DNA of 62,785 nt from contig CACZXH010000028.1 in NCBI GenBank assembly GCA_902785065.1, forward strand, positions 1 through 62,785. The letters run 5' to 3'. The notes below the pieces were generated by a model. The model was not told the DNA's origin and made no database searches. It was given only the letters and a program-made list of their open reading frames with translations. Origin of the DNA: an uncultured Bacteroidia bacterium. Its GTDB lineage: Bacteria > Bacteroidota > Bacteroidia > Bacteroidales > UBA932. Position 1 is the stretch's first letter. Every line of letters begins with the position of its first letter. Both the position numbers and the translations under genes were made by a program. Below are positions 26,981 to 35,969 of the stretch, piece by piece.

Positions 26981-27463
26981 ATGGCCTTCGTCAGTGTATA
27001 TCTCGGCCTCGGCTCCAACCAGGGGAACCGCCTGCAGAACCTGACGCAGGCGCTGGACCTGCTGGACGCCGCGTTCGGGTGCCACTACATGGCGCTTTCC
27101 CGGATCATCGAGACCAAGGCGTGGGGGTTCAAGGGAGATAAGTTTCTGAATGCCTGCGTGTTATACCGAATTTTCAAGAAGGGGACGCCCGAAGAGCACG
27201 GCCACGAAATCCTGGCAATCTGCAAGGACATCGAGCGCCGGCTCGGCCGGGACGACGCCCCCGAATACGATGCCGACGGCCGCCGCGTGTACCACAACCG
27301 CGCAATCGACATCGACATCCTTTTTTACGGCAAGGAGCGCATTGACTGCGAGGACCTGCAGGTCCCGCATCCGCTCATCGCGGAGCGCGATTTCGTGAAG
27401 ATCCCCCTCGCCGAAATCGCGAAACCCTCGCTGAAAGCGGCGTTTCCCGATTATTTTATGTAA
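26981..27463 (+). CDS. folK: 2-amino-4-hydroxy-6-hydroxymethyldihydropteridine pyrophosphokinase
   Basis: FolK transfers pyrophosphate from ATP to hydroxymethyldihydropterin in folate synthesis. 160 residues, normal for the family. The N-terminal VYLGLGSNQGNRLQNL and the signature RAIDIDILFYG are present, followed by VPHPLIAERDFVKIPLAEI. The start codon follows the SufE-MIP18 stop directly. It is followed by glyS, which has its own promoter in the gap. Confidence 0.95.
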   Translation: MAFVSVYLGLGSNQGNRLQNLTQALDLLDAAFGCHYMALSRIIETKAWGFKGDKFLNACVLYRIFKKGTPEEHGHEILAICKDIERRLGRDDAPEYDADGRRVYHNRAIDIDILFYGKERIDCEDLQVPHPLIAERDFVKIPLAEIAKPSLKAAFPDYFM

Positions 27464-27468
27464 TTTTG
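27461..27468 (+). promoter_or_regulatory. -7 box of glyS
   Basis: TAATTTTG matches TAnnTTTG and lies 19 bases before the glyS ATG, overlapping the end of folK. Confidence 0.5.
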
Positions 27469-27487
27469 CAAGTTTAAAATACGGAAT

Positions 27488-29026
27488 ATGACACAGGATG
27501 AACTTTTCAAAGTGCTGGTAGCCCACTGCAAGGAGTACGGCTTCATTTTCCCCTCCAGCGAGATTTATGACGGCCTCGCCGCCGTGTACGATTACGGCCA
27601 GATGGGCGTCCAGCTCAAGCAGAACATCAAGACCTATTGGTGGGAAGCGATGACCCGCCTGCACGAGAATATCGTGGGCATTGACTCCGCCATTTTCATG
27701 CATCCCCGCATCTGGGAAGCTTCCGGCCATGTGGGCGCCTTCAACGACCCGCTCATCGACAACAAGGACTCCAAGAAGCGTTATCGCGCCGACGTCCTGA
27801 TCGAGGATTTCCTCGGCAAGATCGAAGAGAAGATCAACAAGGAGGTTGCGAAGGGCCGCAAGCGCTTCGGCGATTCCTTCGACGAGGCCCAGTTCCGCGC
27901 GACGAACCCCAACGTCCTCCGCGAGCAGGCCAAGTGGGATGAGGTCCACAACCGGTACGTGGCCGCCGAGAAGGCCAACGACCTCGCCGAGTATCGGCAG
28001 ATCATCATCGACAACAACATCGTCTGTCCCATCAGCGGCACCTGCAACTGGACGGACGTCCGCCAGTTCAACCTGATGTTCCAGACGTCCATGGGTTCCA
28101 CCGCCGAAGGCGCAAACATCATTTATCTGCGTCCGGAGACCGCCCAGGGCATTTTTGTCAACTATCTGAACGTCCAGAAGACCGGCCGCATGAAGATTCC
28201 GTTCGGCATCGCGCAGATCGGAAAGGCCTTCCGCAACGAGATCGTGGCCCGGCAGTTCATCTTCCGCATGCGTGAGTTCGAGCAGATGGAGATGCAGTTC
28301 TTCATCAAGCCCGGCACGGAGCTCGACTGGTTCGCCAAGTGGAAGGAGGCCCGCATGAAGTGGCACGTGAACCTGGGCATGGGCGCGGAGAACTACCGCT
28401 TCCACGACCATGAGAAGCTGGCCCACTACGCCAACGCCGCCACGGACATTGAGTTCAACTTCCCGTTCGGCTTCAAGGAGCTCGAGGGCATCCACAGCCG
28501 CACGAACTTCGACCTGGGGAACCACCAGAAGTTCTCCGGCAAGAAGATCGAGTACTTCGATCCTGAGGAGAATGTGTCCTACACCCCGTACGTCATCGAG
28601 ACGTCCATCGGCGTGGACCGCATGTGCCTGGCCGTCATGGCCCATTCCTACACCGTCGAGAAGCTCGAGAACGGCGAGGAGCGCGTTGTGATGAAGATTC
28701 CCGCCCCGCTCGCCCCGATCAAGGTGGCCGTGATGCCGCTCGTGAAGAAGGACGGTCTGCCCGAGGTGGCCCAGAAGGTGGTCGACGAACTCAAGTACGA
28801 CTTCTCCTACCAGTACGACGAGAAGGATTCCATCGGCAAGCGTTATCGCCGCCAGGACGCCATCGGCACGCCGTTCTGTGTGACCGTGGACCACGACACC
28901 CTCGTCGACGGCTGCGTCACCGTCCGCGACCGCGACACGATGACCCAGGAGCGCGTGAAGATCGAAGACCTCCGCGCCATGATCGACAATAAAGTCTCCC
29001 TGACGAACCTCCTGCGGAACCTGTAG
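27488..29026 (+). CDS. glyS: Glycine-tRNA ligase (dimeric, GlyQS type)
   Basis: Class II synthetase charging tRNA-Gly; this is the single-chain alpha2 type, not the alpha2beta2 enzyme of E. coli. 512 residues. It has the glycine-binding ETAQGIFVNYLNVQK, motif 2 IAQIGKAFRNEI with FRMREFEQMEMQFF, motif 3 ETSIGVDRMCLAVM, and an anticodon-binding domain (LAPIKVAVMPLVKKDG through FCVTVDHDTL). It ends just before a terminator. The start ATG 27488 follows a TAATTTTG box. Confidence 0.96.
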   Translation: MTQDELFKVLVAHCKEYGFIFPSSEIYDGLAAVYDYGQMGVQLKQNIKTYWWEAMTRLHENIVGIDSAIFMHPRIWEASGHVGAFNDPLIDNKDSKKRYRADVLIEDFLGKIEEKINKEVAKGRKRFGDSFDEAQFRATNPNVLREQAKWDEVHNRYVAAEKANDLAEYRQIIIDNNIVCPISGTCNWTDVRQFNLMFQTSMGSTAEGANIIYLRPETAQGIFVNYLNVQKTGRMKIPFGIAQIGKAFRNEIVARQFIFRMREFEQMEMQFFIKPGTELDWFAKWKEARMKWHVNLGMGAENYRFHDHEKLAHYANAATDIEFNFPFGFKELEGIHSRTNFDLGNHQKFSGKKIEYFDPEENVSYTPYVIETSIGVDRMCLAVMAHSYTVEKLENGEERVVMKIPAPLAPIKVAVMPLVKKDGLPEVAQKVVDELKYDFSYQYDEKDSIGKRYRRQDAIGTPFCVTVDHDTLVDGCVTVRDRDTMTQERVKIEDLRAMIDNKVSLTNLLRNL

Positions 29027-29048
29027 GTCTCCCAAACGCCCATTCAAG

Positions 29049-29101
29049 CTCCCGCCTCCTGCTTCTCCCCAAGAATGGGGATTGCAAAGGGCGGGAGTTT
29101 T
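29049..29101 (+). terminator. Terminator after glyS
   Basis: CTCCCGCC (29049-29056) pairs with GGCGGGAG (29090-29097), followed by TTTT; an inner TCCCC/GGGGA hairpin sits inside. The promoter of the next operon begins four bases after the T-run. Confidence 0.75.
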
Positions 29102-29104
29102 GTG

Positions 29105-29112
29105 TATCTTTG
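29105..29112 (+). promoter_or_regulatory. -7 box of the TonB receptor/DUF6850/S46 operon
   Basis: TATCTTTG matches TAnnTTTG exactly and precedes ATG 29121 by eight bases, so the message would be almost leaderless. This fixes the start at 29121 and excludes the longer frame from 29082. Confidence 0.6.
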
Positions 29113-29120
29113 CGTATTCT

Positions 29121-31892
29121 ATGCGAAGGATTCTGTCCATATGGGTGTTGCTTTTCGTATGCGGGACGGCGTTCGCGACCGGTTTTCGCGTACGCGGGCG
29201 CGTGACGGACGCGCAGGGTGAGCCGCTCCCCGGGGCGGTCGTGCACCTGGACGAAAACTACCTGTGGGCCGTCACGGACGCCCAGGGCGGTTTCGTCCTG
29301 GCTTCCGTCGAGGCCGGCACCTACCGGATGGAGACCGAATGCCTGGGCTACGCGACCGACGTCCGGACGCTCCGCGTGAGCAAGGCGGTCGATGACCTGG
29401 TCATTGTCCTGCAGGAGCAGACATTGGCCCTGAACGAGGTCGTGGTGACGGCCGAACAGTCCAAGGAGAATCTCAATACCACGCGCCGGATCGAGCGGAC
29501 GGCCCTGGAGCACCTCCAGGTGTCCGGCCTGTCCAACATCGCAGCCCTGATGCCGGGCGGCAAGACCGTCAATCCGGACCTGACTGCCGCGACGGAACTC
29601 ACCGTCCGCGGGGGCGGATCCGGCGCCGGCAACGCCGCCTTCGGCACGGCGGTGGAGGTGAACGGCGTCCGCATGGGCGATAACGCCGCGTTCGGCGGTC
29701 TCGCCGGCGTGGACACCCGCAGCCTCCAAGTGGAGAACATCGAGTCCGTGGAGGTCGTTACCGGCGTTCCGTCGGCCGAGTACGGCGACCTCGGCAGCGG
29801 CATGGTGCGGGTGACCACCCGCAAGGGCCGCACGCCCGTCCAGGCCACTTTTTCGGTCAATCCCCGCACCTACGACGTCTCGGTTTCCAAGGGCGTCGCC
29901 ATAGGGGAGGGCGTCCTGAACCTCAGCGGTCAATGGACCCGCGCCACGCAGAAACTTACCTCGCCTTACACTTCCTACACCCGCCGCGGCATTACGGCGG
30001 AATACAGCCGGACTTTCGCCCGCGTGCTGCGGCTGGAGGCCGGTGTGACCGGCAACCTCGGTGGCATGGACAGCAAGGACGATCCGGACGCCTTTTCCGA
30101 GGAGTTCGCGAAGGCCCATGACAACCTCCTGACCCCGCACGCGAAACTGACCTGGATGCTCAACCGCTCCTGGGTCACGAACCTGAGCCTGGAGGGATCG
30201 GTCTATTACCACGACAACCGGACGCACGAGCACCTGTACAACTCCTACGGCTCTTCGCAGCCGGCCGTACACGCGGAGGTGCAGGGCTATTTCCTGGCCA
30301 CGGCACTGCCGCTTACCTTTTATGCGGACCGCATCACGGACTCCCGCGAACTCGATTACGCAGCGTCGCTCAAGTACGACTGGCTGCACCATTTCGGCGC
30401 CGTGAAGAGCGTCCTGAAGGCCGGCGTGCAGTGGAAGGCCGACGGCAACGTGGGGGCCGGCGAGTACTACGAGAACCCGGACCTGGCCGCGAACGGCTAC
30501 CGGCCGCGGCCTTATACGGACTATCCGTACATGCATAATCTGGCCGTATACGTGGAGGAGAAACTCTCCTGGAAAGGCCTGGAAGGAAGCTTCGGCCTGC
30601 GGGGCGAGAGGACCTTCATCGAAGGGACGCAGTACAGGAATCTGCAGACGCTGTCGCCCCGTCTGAACCTCCGCTGGCACGTGACGGACCGCCTGTCGTT
30701 CCGCGGCGGCTGGGGTGTCACCCGGAAGCTTCCGGGTTTCTACATCCTGTTCCCCCGGCAGGAGTACCGCGACATCCAGACCTTCGGCTTCTCGCACGGT
30801 TCGGGCGCCTCGTATATCTACTACACCATCCCCTACACGATGGCCTACAATCCGGACCTGCGCTGGCAGTCGAACCGGAATGCGGAGGTCGGTATCGACT
30901 ATGAACGATATGGCTGGAAGTTCTCCCTCGCCGCGTTCCGCAACGTCACGAAGGACCCGTATGAGCTCGTAAATCAATACACGCCGTTCGCGTATAACGC
31001 CCTGCAGGTTCCAACCGGCTTTGTGATGCCTTCTGACCCCGAAATGGTCGTTGACCACCAAACCGGCGCCGTTTACCTGCGAGATAACCGGGACGAATAC
31101 TTCACGCCGATGGCCCTCCGCGTCGCCGACCGGACCTTCGTGGGCAACCGGATGCAACGGGGCGGGGCGGACATCGTCCGTACCGGTGTCGAGTTCACGG
31201 CGGATTTTCCGGAGATCGCGGTCCTGCGGACGCACCTCCGGCTGGACGCCGCCTACACCCATACCTCGACCCTGGACGAGAACGAAGCGGCCTACTACCA
31301 GACCGGTTGGTCGCACACCGAGCTGCCCGGCCGCTCCTATCAGTTTGCGGGCATCTATGCGGGCGGTTCCGCCATCGCCAACGGCCGCAAGACCGACTGG
31401 CTGGACGCGAACCTGACGGCCATCACGCACATCCCCGAAGTCCGGCTCATCGTCACCTGCCGCGTGGAGGCCTCGCTGCTGCGGAACTCGCAGAACATCT
31501 CGACCCACGCATTCACCGTGTCGGGGAACAGCCTGGCGCCCACCGGCGGCAACATCTACGACGGCGACAGCTACACCGCCGTCTGTCCGGTCGCTTATAT
31601 CGACCTGGATGGTGAACGCCATCCCTGGACCGCGGCTTCGGCCGACGATCCCGCCCTGCAGCGGCTCATCCTCCGCTCGGGCAACCTGTACACCTTCGCC
31701 CGGGACGGCTATGACCCGTACCTGTCGGCGAACCTGAGCCTTACGAAGGAACTCGGCGACCACGTGTCCCTGTCTTTCTTCGCCAACAATTTCACGAACG
31801 CCCGTCCGTACCGGAAGAGCCACGCCACCGGCGTCAGCGCCATCTTCACGCCGGCCTTCTACTACGGACTTACCTGCCGGATCAAGCTATGA
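29121..31892 (+). CDS. TonB-dependent outer-membrane receptor (operon with DUF4876/DUF6850)
   Basis: 923 residues. A signal peptide (cut near TAFATG) is followed by a carboxypeptidase-like domain (FRVRGRVTDAQGEPLPGAVV; about 20-100), a TonB-box-like LNEVVVTAEQSK, a plug with AALMPGGKTVN and GSGMVRVTTRKG, and a beta-barrel ending YGLTCRIKL. It is not SusC-type. The stop overlaps the start of the DUF4876 gene (ATGA). As the first gene of a six-gene operon that ends in a dipeptidyl-peptidase, it most likely takes up a peptide- or protein-derived ligand. The ligand itself is an inference from context. Confidence 0.9.
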   Translation: MRRILSIWVLLFVCGTAFATGFRVRGRVTDAQGEPLPGAVVHLDENYLWAVTDAQGGFVLASVEAGTYRMETECLGYATDVRTLRVSKAVDDLVIVLQEQTLALNEVVVTAEQSKENLNTTRRIERTALEHLQVSGLSNIAALMPGGKTVNPDLTAATELTVRGGGSGAGNAAFGTAVEVNGVRMGDNAAFGGLAGVDTRSLQVENIESVEVVTGVPSAEYGDLGSGMVRVTTRKGRTPVQATFSVNPRTYDVSVSKGVAIGEGVLNLSGQWTRATQKLTSPYTSYTRRGITAEYSRTFARVLRLEAGVTGNLGGMDSKDDPDAFSEEFAKAHDNLLTPHAKLTWMLNRSWVTNLSLEGSVYYHDNRTHEHLYNSYGSSQPAVHAEVQGYFLATALPLTFYADRITDSRELDYAASLKYDWLHHFGAVKSVLKAGVQWKADGNVGAGEYYENPDLAANGYRPRPYTDYPYMHNLAVYVEEKLSWKGLEGSFGLRGERTFIEGTQYRNLQTLSPRLNLRWHVTDRLSFRGGWGVTRKLPGFYILFPRQEYRDIQTFGFSHGSGASYIYYTIPYTMAYNPDLRWQSNRNAEVGIDYERYGWKFSLAAFRNVTKDPYELVNQYTPFAYNALQVPTGFVMPSDPEMVVDHQTGAVYLRDNRDEYFTPMALRVADRTFVGNRMQRGGADIVRTGVEFTADFPEIAVLRTHLRLDAAYTHTSTLDENEAAYYQTGWSHTELPGRSYQFAGIYAGGSAIANGRKTDWLDANLTAITHIPEVRLIVTCRVEASLLRNSQNISTHAFTVSGNSLAPTGGNIYDGDSYTAVCPVAYIDLDGERHPWTAASADDPALQRLILRSGNLYTFARDGYDPYLSANLSLTKELGDHVSLSFFANNFTNARPYRKSHATGVSAIFTPAFYYGLTCRIKL

Positions 31893-33103
31893 AGCGGTTC
31901 TTTCTCCTAGGATTGGCCCTGCTTGTGGCGGCCTGCGTCGAGGACTACAAGAGTCCCTGGCCGGACGCCCTGCAGCTGCTTTCGGTGAACGCCGTTTACC
32001 CGGACGGCTATGCCCATGCGGTCCATGAGGGAGTGGTCATCCGCATCGAGGAAGTCTCCTCCGGCGCCGCGTATCTGGCGAAGACGGACCGCCGCGGTCT
32101 CGCGGAGATTCCGGTGCCTCCGGGTATCTATCGCATTACCTGCAGCGACCGCACCGGAAAGGACCTCTTCAACGGTGCGGCGGACAAGGTGGTGGTCACG
32201 GAGCGGCGGATCGTGGACCTGCGGCTGTCCCATTCCACGGCCGGCGGTCTCGTGGTCAAGGAAATCTACTGCGGCGGCTGCAGCAAGGCCCCGCAGGAAG
32301 GCACCTACCAGAGCGACCAGTACTTCATCATCCACAACAACGACTTCGAAACGGTGTTTCTGGACAGCCTGTGCTTCGGCACCCTGTCACCGTACAACAG
32401 CACCTCGGTCAACAACTGGACGGACCGCGATCCGGTCACGGGGGAGACGGTCTTCCCGGACTTCGCCCCGGTCGTGACCGTGGTCTGGCAGCTGCCCGGA
32501 AACGGGAAGGACTTCCCGCTGGCCCCGGGCGAAGATGCCGTCGTGGCCCTCCGCGGCGCCATCGACCATACCCTCCAGTACCCCCTGTCGGTGAATCTGA
32601 ACCGGCCGGACGTGTTCGTTTGCTACAACCCCACCTATTTCCCGAATCCGACATACCATCCTGCGCCGGGCGACCTGGTGAAGCCCGAACGCTATGCGCA
32701 GGTGGTTATCAAGACGGGCCAGTCCAACGCCAACACCTTCTCCATCTCCTCGCCGACGGTCGTTCTCTTCCGGACGCCGGTGCCGGCCGGGGAATACGTC
32801 CTGCAGCCCGATGTGGTCCGGGTTACGCCCGGCAACAGCGCGGACCGCGTGGTCGTAGTTCCTTACGAGTGGATCGTGGACGCCGTGGAGGTGTTCGACG
32901 GCCGTTCTTCCAGTAATGGGAAACGTGTCGCGCCGGCCGCCGACGCGGGATTTGTCATCCAGAGCGATATTTACAAGGGGCATACGCTCCGGCGCAAGGT
33001 GGACGAGAAGGCTTCGGCCGAGAATGGATACGAGGTCCTCATGGACACGAACAATTCAAGCAATGACTTCTATGAGAGCGAGATACAGAGCCTGCATCCT
33101 TAG
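31889..33103 (+). CDS. DUF4876-family surface lipoprotein
   Basis: 404 residues. The lipobox LLVAAC gives a lipidated Cys at about residue 16. A carboxypeptidase-like beta domain (about 25-110) comes first, then the DUF4876 hallmark LVVKEIYCGGCSKAPQEGTY followed by QYFIIHNNDFE and LSPYNSTSVNNW. The CGGC pair and the following repeats are typical. DUF4876 genes stand between TonB receptors and DUF6850 barrels in other Bacteroidota; no activity is known to me. Its 3' end overlaps the next gene by 32 bases. Confidence 0.82.
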   Translation: MKRFFLLGLALLVAACVEDYKSPWPDALQLLSVNAVYPDGYAHAVHEGVVIRIEEVSSGAAYLAKTDRRGLAEIPVPPGIYRITCSDRTGKDLFNGAADKVVVTERRIVDLRLSHSTAGGLVVKEIYCGGCSKAPQEGTYQSDQYFIIHNNDFETVFLDSLCFGTLSPYNSTSVNNWTDRDPVTGETVFPDFAPVVTVVWQLPGNGKDFPLAPGEDAVVALRGAIDHTLQYPLSVNLNRPDVFVCYNPTYFPNPTYHPAPGDLVKPERYAQVVIKTGQSNANTFSISSPTVVLFRTPVPAGEYVLQPDVVRVTPGNSADRVVVVPYEWIVDAVEVFDGRSSSNGKRVAPAADAGFVIQSDIYKGHTLRRKVDEKASAENGYEVLMDTNNSSNDFYESEIQSLHP

Positions 33104-34541
33104 CCTGCTGGTGCCGTTGGCCCTGCAGGGGCAGGACATCGGCCTGCTGCGGCTGGACCCGGAGACGGGCAGCCGGGGCAAGGCCGGCGTGTACGGCGGC
33201 TACGAGGCGGGCGGCTACCATCCCGCCTTCGCCCCGGCCTCGCTCTGGAAGGCCGGCGCCTCAGCGCAGGGCACGCATCACGGGGAGAACACGTCCTTCT
33301 CGGGTTCCTTCTCCTTCGAGCAGGTCGACGGGAAAGAGCAGTTTACGTCCGTGTTCCTGGAACCGGGCTACTTCCCGGTCGATGTGCTGGAATTTACCCC
33401 CGGCGACAAGACGCGCCAGACTTATAAGCTGGGCGGCGGCTTTGCCACCACATTCGCGGAGGAGTTTGTCTTCGGCGTCAAGGCCGATTATACGGCCGCC
33501 AACTACGCCAAGCGCAAGGATATCCGCCATACGACCTACGGCATGGACCTGCAGGTGGAGCCGACCTTCGCTGTTGTCGGTAACGGGGTTGGGATCTCTG
33601 CAGCCTATGTCTTCCGCAAGCGGACGGAAACGATTGACGCCGAGCAAGTCGGCGCCGCCACGGACCAGTCTTATTTCGCTTTCCTGGACAAGGGTATGCG
33701 GTACGGCACCTACCAGGTCTGGGACGGCGACGGTATCCATCTGGATGAGGCGGGCGTGGGCGTCTTCCCTGTGAAGGAATTCACCCACGGATTCTCTTAC
33801 CTCGTCGAAGCGCCCCTGTTTGCAGGCGGCATGAGCCTGCTTTGGAAACACGGTTCGGTGGGCGAGAAGGGCTATGACTGGTTCCGGTATCCGGGCCTCT
33901 CCTGGAAGTTGTTCCTGGAAGGACGTTTCAAAGGCGGGCATTCGCTCCGCCTGGACCTGAATCTGCAGAATGACCAGCTGGAGGAATCCGTACTGGACAA
34001 AGTCAGCGCCGGCGGCATCACGACGCCGACGGTGTACGCCTGGAACGCCGTCTCCGACCGGAATTGGGGAAGCCTGGACCTGACCTACGCCGTCCGGTTC
34101 CGGAAGGGGCCCCTGAGGCTTCTTCGGGCCGTTTTGCACGGCGGCCTCTGGGAGGAAAAATCCTACCTGATGTATCCCTACGAGGACCAGACGATGCGCT
34201 ATAACGGCATGGCGACCCTCGTCGCCGCCTTCGGCTTCGGCCCCGTGGACCTGAACCTGCGGGTGAACGGCGGCGCCGGCGCCTGGAAGGACCAGGGCCT
34301 CCAAGGCGGCACGGACGCGGTCGACTCCGTCCCGTTCCGCCTGACCCCCGACTGGCTGCGGAAGATGGAATATTTCTCCACGACGAAGGCCGGCGCGGGA
34401 TTGACAATGACCTATCACATGCGGGCCGTGAAGGGCCTTTCCCTCCAGGCGGAGGGGACCTGGCTCCATGGCTTCGGCATCGACCTCCTCCCGGGGGCCG
34501 ACCGTTGGAGCTCTACCGTCCGCATCGGCTATGATTTTTGA
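33072..34541 (+). CDS. DUF6850-type outer-membrane beta-barrel protein, copy 1
   Basis: 489 residues from ATG 33072; ATG 33063 is an alternative. The open frame further upstream is antiparallel to nothing real and runs inside DUF4876, so it is excluded. A short signal peptide ends LALQGQDIG. Typical segments are LLRLDPETGSRGKAGVYGGY, FLEPGYFPVDVLEF and alternating strands ending VRIGYDF, the terminal Phe of an outer-membrane barrel. It shares these landmarks with the next gene, so the two arose by duplication. The function is unknown; the barrel may be a channel or adhesin linked to the receptor and DUF4876. Confidence 0.78.
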   Translation: MRARYRACILSLLVPLALQGQDIGLLRLDPETGSRGKAGVYGGYEAGGYHPAFAPASLWKAGASAQGTHHGENTSFSGSFSFEQVDGKEQFTSVFLEPGYFPVDVLEFTPGDKTRQTYKLGGGFATTFAEEFVFGVKADYTAANYAKRKDIRHTTYGMDLQVEPTFAVVGNGVGISAAYVFRKRTETIDAEQVGAATDQSYFAFLDKGMRYGTYQVWDGDGIHLDEAGVGVFPVKEFTHGFSYLVEAPLFAGGMSLLWKHGSVGEKGYDWFRYPGLSWKLFLEGRFKGGHSLRLDLNLQNDQLEESVLDKVSAGGITTPTVYAWNAVSDRNWGSLDLTYAVRFRKGPLRLLRAVLHGGLWEEKSYLMYPYEDQTMRYNGMATLVAAFGFGPVDLNLRVNGGAGAWKDQGLQGGTDAVDSVPFRLTPDWLRKMEYFSTTKAGAGLTMTYHMRAVKGLSLQAEGTWLHGFGIDLLPGADRWSSTVRIGYDF

Positions 34542-34569
34542 CAATAAAGGACACGAAAACGATCAGATT

Positions 34570-35958
34570 ATGAAATTGATGATGAAAGCCTGCCTCCTGG
34601 CCCTGCTCCTTCCTGTTTTTGCGAAGGGACAGGAAACAGGGATGCTCCGTATGAATCCGGACTCGGCGGTCTCCCGTACCGATGCCGCCATTTGGGGCGG
34701 TGTGGAACATGGATGGTTCCGGCCGACCTATGAGGGCCCCTTCCAGTGGAAGGCTGGCGCGGAGGCGAAATTGGTCCGGCATGGGAAGAAGACGTCCTGG
34801 GCCGGCGGTCTCTCCCTCGAGCAGATGATGGGGCAGAGCATGGGTTCGTCCATGCTGCTGGAGCCGGGCTATTTCCCGGTGGACGTCCTCGATGTCGCAG
34901 AGGGGACGAAATCCCGCCAAAAGGGAAAGTTGGAAGCCGGTTTCCTTACGGACCTGGGCTATGAATGCGCCGCCGGACTCCACGCATCGGCCCAAGTGGG
35001 CCACATCGCCAAGCAACAGGGAATGAAGCATTCCTCCTTCGGGATGGAAGCGCAGCTGGAGCCCACGGTCACCTATGTGATGGACGATGACATGGGCCTG
35101 GTTTCCTCCTATCTTGTCCGCGTCAGGACGGAGCAGCTCAAGATTGCGGAGGCTGACGGCGTCCAGCCTTTCATGGATCTGGGCCTGCGCATCGGCGCAT
35201 TCGAGAGCCTGGGGCAGTTCCCCATCCTGGAGTTTGCCCATGGGTTCAAGGAGCTGCTGTATTCCCCCGAGCTGAATGCCGAATTCGGGATCATCTGGAA
35301 GCGGGGCCGGGCGGGAACGCCGGATTACAGTCGGTTCCTGTTCCCGGGAAGCACGTTGCACGCCACGGTCGAGCAGCTTTTCCAGGCAGATAAGGCGGAC
35401 CATGTGTACCGCATCGCCTACCGGCGCGACCGCGACCAGCTGCGGAATCCCAACGCGGACGGCGGCGGGTTCACCGGCCTGTTCGGCCGCCACCGGAGGA
35501 ATCTGGACCTGAAGTATGAGATCCGGTTCCTGCATGGCGCCGTGAAACGCATCGGGGTGGACCTCGACGGAAACCGGTGGGTGGAGGAAGGCCTGATCAT
35601 TTCGCGGTCCGATGCCGCCAAGTGGTTTGACGGAACGGCGACGCTCCTGTCCTCCTTCTCCTTCGGTCCCGTGGACCTGGACCTCAATTTCCTGGCAGCC
35701 CGGGGTTGGTGGGGGGACCGCGGCCGGCTATTGGAGCCCGAGGATACCCCGGGCCGGATGATGACCGACTGGCTCCGGAACATGGACTACCGCACGGCGA
35801 CTCGCCTCGGGGTGAATGGCACAATAACCGTGCACTTTTCGGGAGTCCGGGGTCTGTATGCCCAGCTGTACGGTAGCTGGAACCATGCCGTCAAGGTCGT
35901 CTGCGTGGGCGGCCAAAACCGGGAAATCGGCACGCTTAGGATTGGATATCAATTTTAA
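34570..35958 (+). CDS. DUF6850-type outer-membrane beta-barrel protein, copy 2
   Basis: 462 residues from ATG 34570 (MKLMMKACLLALLLPVFAKG signal); upstream in-frame sequence is the end of copy 1 in another frame. It shares the copy 1 landmarks GMLRMNPDSAVSRTDAAIWG, LEPGYFPVDVLD and a terminal LRIGYQF. Both copies share TDWLRNMDY/PDWLRKMEY near the C-terminus. It lies 28 bases after copy 1 and 11 before the fimbrillin gene. The pair may form a hetero-complex or have specialised after duplication. Confidence 0.76.
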   Translation: MKLMMKACLLALLLPVFAKGQETGMLRMNPDSAVSRTDAAIWGGVEHGWFRPTYEGPFQWKAGAEAKLVRHGKKTSWAGGLSLEQMMGQSMGSSMLLEPGYFPVDVLDVAEGTKSRQKGKLEAGFLTDLGYECAAGLHASAQVGHIAKQQGMKHSSFGMEAQLEPTVTYVMDDDMGLVSSYLVRVRTEQLKIAEADGVQPFMDLGLRIGAFESLGQFPILEFAHGFKELLYSPELNAEFGIIWKRGRAGTPDYSRFLFPGSTLHATVEQLFQADKADHVYRIAYRRDRDQLRNPNADGGGFTGLFGRHRRNLDLKYEIRFLHGAVKRIGVDLDGNRWVEEGLIISRSDAAKWFDGTATLLSSFSFGPVDLDLNFLAARGWWGDRGRLLEPEDTPGRMMTDWLRNMDYRTATRLGVNGTITVHFSGVRGLYAQLYGSWNHAVKVVCVGGQNREIGTLRIGYQF

Positions 35959-35969
35959 AACACGAGGAT

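Noticed and set aside
29082-29120. TTG-initiated extension of the TonB receptor
   Set aside because: It includes the terminator stem and the promoter box; the signal peptide begins at ATG 29121.
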